Origin: DSOI01 sp041394885
GTDB taxonomy: Bacteria > Acidobacteriota > Terriglobia > Bryobacterales > Bryobacteraceae
DNA: 64,000 bases
Direction: 5' to 3'
Assembly: GCA_041394885.1 (NCBI GenBank)
Contig: JAWKHI010000042.1
Span: forward strand, 1-64,000
The notes beneath the pieces were generated by a model. That model worked only from the letters and a program-made list of their open reading frames with translations. It had not been told where the DNA came from and searched no databases. Positions 36,248 to 42,999 of this stretch are shown piece by piece (within the stretch, counting starts at the first letter, position 1; the number at the start of each line of letters is the position of its first letter). The position numbers and the translations under genes are program-made.

Positions 36248-37192
36248 ATGGCAATCGGCTCGATCACCGGCATACTGTGCGCCGGAAACATTTCGTGGGA
36301 CATCCTGGTGCGGCCGGTGGATGAGTTCCAGTGGGGAACCAGCACGTGGGTGGAGAGCTTCGTGGAGGACATGGGCGGCAACGGCAGCAATACGTCGTAC
36401 GCATTGGCGCGGCTGGGCGTGCCGGTGAAACTGCTGGGGATGGTGGGGCCAGACGAACGGGGAGAGAAGTTGATCGCGAAGTTGCGCGGGGCCGGGGTTG
36501 AAACCAGCGGCGTGGGGCGATCGGAACAGCCAACCACGACGACGATCTGCGTGGTGAACTCGCGAGCGGACCGGTTGTTTCTCCAGCGGCTGGGCTCGAG
36601 CCTGGAAGCCTTCGTGGATCCGTCGCCATTCGACGCCGCGATGACCGCAGGCTTATCGCACTATCATCAATCGAATCTGTTCTCGCTGCCGAATCTTCGG
36701 CGCAATTCCGAGGAACAGATGCGGCGCGCGCGCGACGCCGGGCTGACGACGTCGCTCGACACGGGATGGTGCACCGATGGCCGGTGGATGGAGACGCTCG
36801 CGCCGGCGCTGCCCCACACGGATCTGTTGTTCGTGAATGAAGACGAGGCGCGAATGCTCACCGGCGAGGGGGATCCGGAGAGGATCGCGGCCGCGTTACG
36901 GGCGCGCGGCGCCACGGACGTGATCGTGAAGCTGGGCGCGCGGGGATGCGTGGTGTTCGTCGGGGATAGCGCGACTCCCGTAGCGCCGTTCGCAGTGGAA
37001 CTGGTGGATACAACGGGCGCGGGCGATTGCTTCGCGGCGGGCTTCTTCGCGGCGGTGCATCGCGGCTATTCGTACGCGGATGCGGCACGGGTGGGGAACG
37101 CCGTGGGTGCGATGAGCGTCTCGAGCCTGGGTGCTGTGACCGGAATCGGGGATTGGGAAGAAACGGCGCGTTGGATGGCGGGACACCGGTAG
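36248..37192 (+). CDS. PfkB-family carbohydrate kinase
   Basis: 314 residues; the ATG at 36248 yields MAIGSITGILCAGNISWDIL. The ribokinase/PfkB fold shows EDMGGNGSNTSYALARLGVP (signature 1 region) and VELVDTTGAGDCFAAGFFAAV (signature 2 with the catalytic Asp in GAGD). The substrate may be a sugar or 2-keto-3-deoxy sugar acid; the last would follow the enolase-superfamily dehydratase in a KDG-type pathway. GACAAT lies 10 nt before the ATG, and there is no Shine-Dalgarno. It ends 13 bp from the convergent DUF5666-like gene. Confidence 0.88.
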   Translation: MAIGSITGILCAGNISWDILVRPVDEFQWGTSTWVESFVEDMGGNGSNTSYALARLGVPVKLLGMVGPDERGEKLIAKLRGAGVETSGVGRSEQPTTTTICVVNSRADRLFLQRLGSSLEAFVDPSPFDAAMTAGLSHYHQSNLFSLPNLRRNSEEQMRRARDAGLTTSLDTGWCTDGRWMETLAPALPHTDLLFVNEDEARMLTGEGDPERIAAALRARGATDVIVKLGARGCVVFVGDSATPVAPFAVELVDTTGAGDCFAAGFFAAVHRGYSYADAARVGNAVGAMSVSSLGAVTGIGDWEETARWMAGHR

Positions 37193-37205
37193 CGGGAACC
37201 GGCGG

Positions 37206-37853
37206 TCAGTGCTCGGGACGGAGGATCTGGCCCCACATCACTTGATAGGCTTCCAGATCGCCATCGGCGGTGCGGCTGGCGCGGACGAACACGCGGGTGA
37301 AGGATTCGAGCGTGTCACGCTCCACCTGCCTGCCCTCATTCTGGAACACAGTGTCGTCCCGCAAAGCGAAGGACCGTTCGCCGCGGCGGCGGGTGCGGAT
37401 CACCATGCGGCCGTCGTTCATGCGGCCCACCGTACCGGAGAAGGTGAGCAATCCTCGAGCCCACAGCGCGTCCAGATAAGACCGCGGATACAGAGGGGAC
37501 CGGAATTTACCGTTCACCATCTTCCGTTCGCCTTGAAAAGGCCGGATGTGGAGTTCCACGACCGTGCAGCTTGCGCCGCTGAAGTATCCGAGCACTTCGA
37601 CCGTATCGCCCAGGCGGACGCCGTGGGGGTGAATGCGGATACCGGCGCGCATCAACCGGCTACCCGCCAGAACGCGGCAGCGCAGGAGGCCGGGCTCCTC
37701 GGTGCGCAGTGCCAGCACACCGGCGAGCCCCTGTATTTTCCACTGGACGAGTTCGCCTTTGACGGTGCGCGTGGCGGGCGCCAACTCCGGGGTGTCCTCG
37801 GCTCCGAAGGCAGGTATGGCGGAGGCTGTGAGCAGGAACACGAACACCAGCAT
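37206..37853 (-). CDS. Exported hypothetical protein, DUF5666-like beta domains
   Basis: 215 residues from the ATG at 37853, where a signal peptide begins (MLVFVFLLTASAIPAFGAED). The rest is rich in beta strands: VKGELVQWKIQGLAGVLALR, GVRLGDTVEVLGYFSGASC, then LLTFSGTVGRMNDGRMVIRT. It looks like two small OB-like (DUF5666-type) modules, but the match is weak. AGGTG is 11 bp upstream, and TATACT is at 37874-37879 on the same strand. A longer open frame upstream on this strand overlaps the SDR gene and is not coding. Function unknown. Confidence 0.65.
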   Translation of the reverse strand: MLVFVFLLTASAIPAFGAEDTPELAPATRTVKGELVQWKIQGLAGVLALRTEEPGLLRCRVLAGSRLMRAGIRIHPHGVRLGDTVEVLGYFSGASCTVVELHIRPFQGERKMVNGKFRSPLYPRSYLDALWARGLLTFSGTVGRMNDGRMVIRTRRRGERSFALRDDTVFQNEGRQVERDTLESFTRVFVRASRTADGDLEAYQVMWGQILRPEH

Positions 37854-37873
37854 GTTTTGCGGCACCTGCTCAC

Positions 37874-37879
37874 AGTATA
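37874..37879 (-). promoter_or_regulatory. -10 hexamer (TATACT) of the DUF5666-like gene
   Basis: On the minus strand, TATACT ends 20 nt before the start codon at 37853 in the 62-bp gap after the SDR gene. An AGGTG ribosome site lies between. It implies its own transcript rather than pure read-through from the SDR gene. Confidence 0.45.
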
Positions 37880-37915
37880 GTCCCGTGAAATGCCGAACAC
37901 AGGGCAACAGGACAG

Positions 37916-38665
37916 CTAATGCATGACGAGGCCACCATCGACGTTGAGGGTCTGGCCGGTCATGCCGTCGCTGAGCGCTGAGGCGAGGAAGAGGCATGGC
38001 CCGGCAACGTCGGGGGGCAGCAGACGCCGGTCGAGGCACTGAGCGGCCTGGAGGTCGGCGAGGACTCGAGGATCCGTGTGAACGACGGCTTCGCCTTCCG
38101 TCTTGATGGCGCCGGGCGTGATGCAATTGATGTGAACGTTGTGGGCGCCCACCTCACGGGCGATGGAGCGGCTGAGACCGATCATGCCGGCTTTGGTGGA
38201 GACGTAGTGACTGAGGCGTTCGGTGCCCTTGAATACGGTGACCGAAGACATGTTGACGATCTTGCCCGAGCGGCGCGCGATCATGGCGGGGAGGACGAGT
38301 TGGCACCAATGGAAAATGCTCTTGAGGTTGATGTTCTGCATTTGGTCCCATTCGGCTTCGGTAAGGCTGAGGAAGTCCTGACGGGGATAGATGCCGGCGT
38401 TGTTGACGAGAACGTCGATGCGGCCGGCCGAGGCGAGGACGTGATCGACGGATGCTTTCACCTGCTCCCGATTGGAGACGTCGGCCTGGAGTGCCACGGC
38501 GCTGCCGCCCGAAGAGCGGATCCGTTCGGCGGCGGCTTCGCAGCCGGGCCCGTCGATGTCGACAAGGAACACTTTCGCGCCGTGCTGCGCAAACAACTCG
38601 GCCACGCCCGCACCGATGCCCACGGCCGCGCCGGTGACGATGGAAATTTTGTCTTTGAGTAACAT
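37916..38665 (-). CDS. SDR-family NAD(P)-dependent oxidoreductase
   Basis: 249 residues from the ATG at 38665, after AAAAGGAG. Classical SDR: cofactor motif IVTGAAVGIGAGVAELFAQ, NNAGIYPRQDF, catalytic Ser in NMSSVTVFKG, YVSTKAGMIGLSRS with Tyr and Lys (YxxxK), and NCITPGAIKTEG. The acidic residue after strand 2 (LVDIDGPG) suggests NAD rather than NADP. It would oxidise a sugar or sugar acid. It is divergent from the metallo-beta-lactamase gene with a 31-bp spacer. Confidence 0.9.
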   Translation of the reverse strand: MLLKDKISIVTGAAVGIGAGVAELFAQHGAKVFLVDIDGPGCEAAAERIRSSGGSAVALQADVSNREQVKASVDHVLASAGRIDVLVNNAGIYPRQDFLSLTEAEWDQMQNINLKSIFHWCQLVLPAMIARRSGKIVNMSSVTVFKGTERLSHYVSTKAGMIGLSRSIAREVGAHNVHINCITPGAIKTEGEAVVHTDPRVLADLQAAQCLDRRLLPPDVAGPCLFLASALSDGMTGQTLNVDGGLVMH

Positions 38666-38683
38666 AGGAGGTTCTTCTCCTTT

Positions 38684-38689
38684 TACAAT
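38684..38689 (+). promoter_or_regulatory. -10 hexamer (TACAAT) 7 nt before the metallo-hydrolase start
   Basis: TACAAT is followed by GGTCCTC and the ATG at 38697. With an SDR start codon at 38665 on the other strand, the whole promoter must overlap the SDR 5' end. No Shine-Dalgarno precedes the ATG, so a leaderless mRNA is likely. Confidence 0.5.
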
Positions 38690-38696
38690 GGTCCTC

Positions 38697-39548
38697 ATGC
38701 ACAAGTCCACCGCGATTCGAACGTTCGGCGCCGCACTGGCTTCGGCGGGGCTCTGGCTGGCGATGACCCAGCAGCCGCCGGCTCAGGAACTGACGGTGAC
38801 GAAGGTGGCCGACGACCTGCACGTGATCGTAGGGTCTGGTGGCAACGTCGGCGTGTATACGACCGACGAGGGCGTAATCCTGGTGGATGACAAGTTCGAG
38901 AAGGACTACCCGCAGATCGTGGAGAAGGTGAAGTCGATCACGGCAAAGCCGATCCGTTACGTGCTGAACACGCACCTGCATGGCGATCACAGCGGCGGGA
39001 ACGCGAAGTTTCTGGCGGCCGGAGTGGAAGTGATCGCGCATGAAAACGCGCAGGTGTTGATGGAGGAAAAGAAGATGCCGGGCGTACCGCGGCTTTCGTT
39101 CCACGACCGGATGAACGTGAAGCTGGGCGGAAAGACGGTCTCGGCGAATCACTACGGCCGGGGCCACACCAAGACGGATGCGGTGATGTATTTTCCCGGG
39201 GCGCGCACCATCCACACCGGGGACCTGTTCGTGGCGGGCGCGCCGTTCATCGACTACAGTTCTGGCGGGAGCGGATTGGAATGGACGCGGACGATCGACC
39301 GCGCGTTGGCGCTGGACTTCGACACGGTGATTCCGGGCCACGGTCCGGTGATGAAGCGCGCGGAGCTGCTGCAATGGAAGCAGTCCTTCGAGACCCTGAA
39401 AATGCAGCTCAGCCAGATGCAGCGCGAGGGAAAGACGGCGGACGAGGCCAAGGCGGCCGTGAACTTCGACAAACTTCCCGGCTGGGCAGCAGGACGCCTG
39501 TGGGACCGGTCTTTCCCTGGGCTTTACGAAGAATTGAAAAAGAACTAG
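38697..39548 (+). CDS. Exported metallo-beta-lactamase-fold hydrolase
   Basis: 283 residues; signal peptide MHKSTAIRTFGAALASAGLW then LAMTQQPPAQE. Zn-binding motifs are complete: VLNTHLHGDHSGGNA (HxHxDH), NHYGRGHTKTDAVMYF (His), HTGDLFVAG (Asp) and TVIPGHGPV (His). This matches the MBL-fold subgroup near quinoprotein relay and class B-type hydrolases; specificity is not clear. An ATG 9 nt upstream (38688) overlaps the -10 box and is less likely. The stop TAG shares CTAG with the stop of the convergent DUF169 gene. Confidence 0.87.
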   Translation: MHKSTAIRTFGAALASAGLWLAMTQQPPAQELTVTKVADDLHVIVGSGGNVGVYTTDEGVILVDDKFEKDYPQIVEKVKSITAKPIRYVLNTHLHGDHSGGNAKFLAAGVEVIAHENAQVLMEEKKMPGVPRLSFHDRMNVKLGGKTVSANHYGRGHTKTDAVMYFPGARTIHTGDLFVAGAPFIDYSSGGSGLEWTRTIDRALALDFDTVIPGHGPVMKRAELLQWKQSFETLKMQLSQMQREGKTADEAKAAVNFDKLPGWAAGRLWDRSFPGLYEELKKN

Positions 39549-40243
39549 AGAATCGGAAACTGCTCGCGCCTGCCGTTGTAGTAGCCGGCCATGGCGGCAT
39601 TGGCGCCGGCCACCGACGCCAATTGGGCCGAAACGGCTTCCCACTTGCCGCCGGGCACCATAAAGTACATTTCGCTGTCGGCGAGGCCGACGAAGGTGCG
39701 GTTACCCTTGCACCCAAAAGAGAGGGCGGCGACATCGCTTTGCTTGGTGAGAGGCAGCGCGGCGCAACCGGGCCGGCCGAGGACGTTTGTGAGGGCGTTG
39801 CCCGCGCCGGCGCGGACGGCTGCCTCGTAGAGCAGCATCGCCTGCGCAGGCGCGGCGGCGATCACGACCACGTCGGCGGCGAAAGGAACTTCGCCCGCGG
39901 GCCCGTAGGCGACCACGGCGGGAGACTCTTTCAGCACGGGAATGCCGGGCACTTCCTTCATTTCGATGTACCGATTGGCCACCATGAAGCCGACGGTGTC
40001 TTCGAGTTCCTTGGCGCGATCGGGAGGCAGCGGAATGGCGTGGGTGTGTGAGCCAACCGCGCAGTTGTAGTGATCGGAGGGGACGGTATAAAAGGTCTTG
40101 CCATCCATGGCGATGCGCCAGAAATTGCACCCCGCGGGCACGGGCGCCGATTCCCATTTCCGGACGCCGGGAGGCGGCTGCTGGAGGAAGGCGATGGCAA
40201 TGGGCGGGGCGTTGAGCCCCAGGATCTGTTGAACCGGATTCAT
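39545..40243 (-). CDS. DUF169-family protein
   Basis: 232 residues. DUF169 features: LGLNAPPIAIAFLQQPP, PAGCNFWRIAMDGKTFYTVP, DHYNCAVGSHTHAIPLP, then GRPGCAALPLTKQSDVAALS and FGCKGNRTFVGLADSEMYFM. Conserved cysteines (CNFW, HYNC, GRPGC, GCKG) may bind a cofactor or metal; the family is uncharacterised but often annotated near redox or C1 metabolism. No signal peptide. It starts only 14 bp from the divergent DUF1537 kinase start, and its end overlaps the metallo-hydrolase stop by 4 bp. Confidence 0.82.
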   Translation of the reverse strand: MNPVQQILGLNAPPIAIAFLQQPPPGVRKWESAPVPAGCNFWRIAMDGKTFYTVPSDHYNCAVGSHTHAIPLPPDRAKELEDTVGFMVANRYIEMKEVPGIPVLKESPAVVAYGPAGEVPFAADVVVIAAAPAQAMLLYEAAVRAGAGNALTNVLGRPGCAALPLTKQSDVAALSFGCKGNRTFVGLADSEMYFMVPGGKWEAVSAQLASVAGANAAMAGYYNGRREQFPIL

Positions 40244-40257
40244 GATCTGATGGTACC

Positions 40258-41181
40258 TTGCGAATCGTGATCATCGCGGACGATTTGACCGGCGCGTGCG
40301 ACACGGGCGCGGCGTTCGCTCCGGGGGCGGTGGTGGTGCTGGACGCGGCGGCGCTGGGATCGCGGCCCGAGGCGACGCTGGTCTACTCGACGCACTCGCG
40401 CGGCGACACCGCAGAGGCAGCGGCGGCAAAGACCAGGACCATTGCCGCAAGTCTGCCTGCTCACGATCTTCTGTACAAGAAAGTCGACTCGGTGCTGCGC
40501 GGGAATATCCGGGCGGAAGTGGCGGCGCTGGGCGAGCGGAGGGCCATCGCCTGCACGGCATTTCCGGAGCAGAATCGGGTGGTGGTGGAGGGCGTCGCTC
40601 ACCCGCCGGGTATCGCGTTGCGGGATGCGATGCCGGAGTGGGTGGAGATCCGCGATGCATCGAGCAGCGAGGACCTGGAAGCGATCGCGGAGGAGGCGTT
40701 GGCGATGAGCCCGATGCCGATGCTGATCGGGTCCGCGGGACTGGCGCGCGCGATTGCGGGACGGCGTCCGGAGATCGCGGTGAATCCGCGGCCCGGGCCG
40801 GCAGTGCTGGTGATCGGGTCCAGGCATGAGGTAACACGAGAACAGGTGGCCCACCTGAGGGCGCAGGGGCGATCAAGCTACCTGCTTTACGAGGTGGACA
40901 TGCCGTCGCCCTCGCCGGCGCAGCTTGCGATGATCCGGGCGGATCTCGCAGCGCGGCTGTGCGGAGGGTTGATCGTCTCCGGCGGCGACACGGCGCTCGC
41001 AATCCTGCGGCTTCTCGGGACCGAGGCGATCCTGCTCGACGGGGAAGTGGAGCCGGGAATTCCGATCGGCCGTCTGGAGGGTGGGTTGGCCAGCGGGCTG
41101 ACGGTGATCACGAAGTCAGGCGGATTCGGCGCGCCGGACGCACTCACTTGCGCGGCGCACCTGCTCTCCGCACACAATTGA
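40258..41181 (+). CDS. Four-carbon acid sugar kinase family (DUF1537; OtnK/DtnK-like), short form
   Basis: 307 residues from a TTG at 40258 (MRIVIIADDLTGACDTGAAF); a GTG at 40267 is the alternative. Hallmarks: IADDLTGACD (substrate-binding N-terminus), YKKVDSVLRGNIRAE, and the nucleotide-binding GGLIVSGGDTALAIL and VITKSGGFGAPDAL. Characterised members (about 420 residues) phosphorylate D-threonate, D-erythronate or related acids. This one is about 100 residues shorter, with compact linkers. It overlaps the downstream pdxA-like gene by 1 bp. This kinase plus PdxA2 pair is the known D-threonate or erythronate catabolic pair, so the product would be a 4-phospho acid. Confidence 0.85.
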   Translation: MRIVIIADDLTGACDTGAAFAPGAVVVLDAAALGSRPEATLVYSTHSRGDTAEAAAAKTRTIAASLPAHDLLYKKVDSVLRGNIRAEVAALGERRAIACTAFPEQNRVVVEGVAHPPGIALRDAMPEWVEIRDASSSEDLEAIAEEALAMSPMPMLIGSAGLARAIAGRRPEIAVNPRPGPAVLVIGSRHEVTREQVAHLRAQGRSSYLLYEVDMPSPSPAQLAMIRADLAARLCGGLIVSGGDTALAILRLLGTEAILLDGEVEPGIPIGRLEGGLASGLTVITKSGGFGAPDALTCAAHLLSAHN

Positions 41182-42212
41182 TGAAGATGAGTTGGCTCCC
41201 CAAAATCGCGGTAACGCTCGGCGACCCGGCAGGCGTGGGTCCAGAAGTAGTAGTGAAGGCGCTGGCCGATCCCGTGATCGCCGCGTTGGCCGAGTGGGTG
41301 GTGGTGGGCGATAGCACGGTGGCGCGCCGCGCCGAGCAGGTGACGGGCGAGCGGCTACGCGCTGCGCTGGCCGAACAGAACGAGATTACGGGGACGTTCG
41401 AGTTCGGCGCATTGTCGGCCGCGTGCGGCAGGGCGGGACTCGCGTACGTGAAGGCGGCGACGGAGATGTGCCTGGCGGGCGAAGCCGACGCGATGTGCAC
41501 GGCTCCGCTGAACAAGGAAGCGGTGGCGCTGAACGGAATCCAGTTTTCCGGCCATACCGAGTACATCGCCGAGTTGTGCGGCAACGCGGAATCGCGGATG
41601 CTGCTGGTTTCGGACCGCTTGCGCGTGGTGCATGTCTCCACGCACATTTCACTGCGGCAGGCGTGCGAGTTGGATGCGGCGCGGATCGTGCGGACGATAG
41701 AACTGGGCGCTGAGGTAATGCCGTGGATCGGGTACGAAAAGCCGAGAATCGCGGTTTGTGGATTGAATCCGCACGCGGGCGAGCACGGGCTTTTCGGAGG
41801 GGAAGACGACTCCATCATCGCGCCGGCGATCGCACAGGCGCGGGCAAAGGGGATCGATGCCAGCGGCCCGCACGCCGGAGACACGGTGTTTCTGCGGGCG
41901 GTGAACGGCCATCACGACCTGGTTGTCGCGATGTATCACGACCAGGGGCACATCCCGATGAAGCTGCTCGATTTCGACCGCGGGATCAATGTATCGATCG
42001 GGCTGCCGATCGTGCGGACGTCGGTGGACCATGGCACGGCGTTCGACATCGCGGGAAAAAACATCGCCGAGGCGACATCCATGAAGTGCGCGTTGGAGTT
42101 GGCGGCGCGGATGGCGCGGAACCGGCGGGACCGGCTGCAGCGGCCGGCAGCCAACCAGACAAGGGGGTCTAGCGAGCTTCTTCGAGAATCTGCAGATTCG
42201 CCGGTAGGGTGA
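41181..42212 (+). CDS. pdxA2: PdxA-family 4-phospho-D-threonate / 4-hydroxythreonine-4-phosphate dehydrogenase
   Basis: 343 residues. PdxA motifs: KIAVTLGDPAGVGPEVVVKA, DAMCTAPLNKEAVALNGIQF, SGHTEYIAELCG, VCGLNPHAGEHGLFGGED, and AMYHDQGHIPMKLLDFDRG with metal-binding His residues. PdxA makes pyridoxal precursor; PdxA2 paralogues beside DUF1537 kinases instead oxidise 4-phospho-D-threonate (or erythronate) and release CO2 to give dihydroxyacetone phosphate. The adjacent kinase favours PdxA2, but biosynthetic PdxA cannot be excluded without knowing whether another copy exists. Its last 44 bp overlap the end of the convergent LolA-like gene, giving an atypical tail (QRPAANQTRGSSELLRES). Confidence 0.85.
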   Translation: MKMSWLPKIAVTLGDPAGVGPEVVVKALADPVIAALAEWVVVGDSTVARRAEQVTGERLRAALAEQNEITGTFEFGALSAACGRAGLAYVKAATEMCLAGEADAMCTAPLNKEAVALNGIQFSGHTEYIAELCGNAESRMLLVSDRLRVVHVSTHISLRQACELDAARIVRTIELGAEVMPWIGYEKPRIAVCGLNPHAGEHGLFGGEDDSIIAPAIAQARAKGIDASGPHAGDTVFLRAVNGHHDLVVAMYHDQGHIPMKLLDFDRGINVSIGLPIVRTSVDHGTAFDIAGKNIAEATSMKCALELAARMARNRRDRLQRPAANQTRGSSELLRESADSPVG

Positions 42213-42999
42213 ACAACTCGTCGGTGAGGCCGGTATTGACGGTGACGGACTCGGAGAACACCTCGAAGATCTTTTCGCCGTTACGCCGCCGTGTGACGGC
42301 GAAGGGCCACTGCACGCCGCCGCCAGCGTCGCGGAACTTTCCGAAAACAGTCTCCTCGTCGTCGCGGTCTCGTGTTTTCGGATCGCGGCGGACGAACATC
42401 TGCCGGACCGGCAACCGGGTGGACTGATGGACGAAGACGCGCACGGGGACGTTGGCGGCGTCGATGAATTCGATCACGTCCATGGGCTGATTGTCGAAGA
42501 TGTCGGTGCCGATGTACTCCACCGAGAGCCCGGGCTCGCCGCGGCGTTGGCGGAGGGTGTAGAACAAGTTGCGGCGTGTGGTTTCCCGATACCGGTCCAG
42601 GGTAGCCTGCGGCACCGGCCTGGCGCCGCGGAAAGTAATTTGCCAGCCTTTGTGCTCGTCGAACAGGACGGCCCAATCCTCATCTTTCTTGCGGAAAAAT
42701 GACTGGCGCTCTCGAACGTACAGTTCACCGGGCGCGGGCGGGTCAGGCGCGGTGACGTAGCGTGTGTAGATCGAGGCTCGGGACAAGCCGCGGAGTTGAT
42801 CGCGATAGAAGGAATAGACGCGGCCGGTTTCGACACGGTCTTTCATGGCGAGAAAGCGGTCACCGCCGAGGGCTTCGAGCATGGCGTCCCGTACGGCGCG
42901 TCCTTTTTCCTGGCGGGTTTCCTGGCGGGTTTCCTGGCGGGTCTGGCCCGGGACCACGCGTGGGGCGGAGAGTGCAAACAGGATGGAGCGTCTGGTCAT
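42169..42999 (-). CDS. LolA-like exported protein of unknown function
   Basis: 276 residues from the ATG at 42999. The N-terminus is weakly signal-like (MTRRSILFALSAPRVVPGQT), followed by RQETRQETRQE from a 12-bp triplication. The body reads AMLEALGGDRFLAMKDRVET, YTRYVTAPDPPAPGELYVRE, EHKGWQITFRGARPVP, and DIFDNQPMDVIEFIDA, similar to outer-membrane lipoprotein-sorting (LolA-type) beta folds. The same type of domain forms the C-terminus of the next gene upstream. The start overlaps that gene's stop by 4 bp (ATGA). Its function is probably linked to the M16-like pair. Confidence 0.72.
   Translation of the reverse strand: MTRRSILFALSAPRVVPGQTRQETRQETRQEKGRAVRDAMLEALGGDRFLAMKDRVETGRVYSFYRDQLRGLSRASIYTRYVTAPDPPAPGELYVRERQSFFRKKDEDWAVLFDEHKGWQITFRGARPVPQATLDRYRETTRRNLFYTLRQRRGEPGLSVEYIGTDIFDNQPMDVIEFIDAANVPVRVFVHQSTRLPVRQMFVRRDPKTRDRDDEETVFGKFRDAGGGVQWPFAVTRRRNGEKIFEVFSESVTVNTGLTDELFTLPANLQILEEAR
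42906..42941. repeat. Three tandem copies of a 12-bp unit in the 5' end of the LolA-like gene
   Basis: TTTCCTGGCGGG is repeated exactly at 42906, 42918 and 42930. On the coding strand it encodes RQET repeated. It is a short in-frame microsatellite between signal sequence and mature domain, so copy number can change without a frameshift. Confidence 0.9.
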
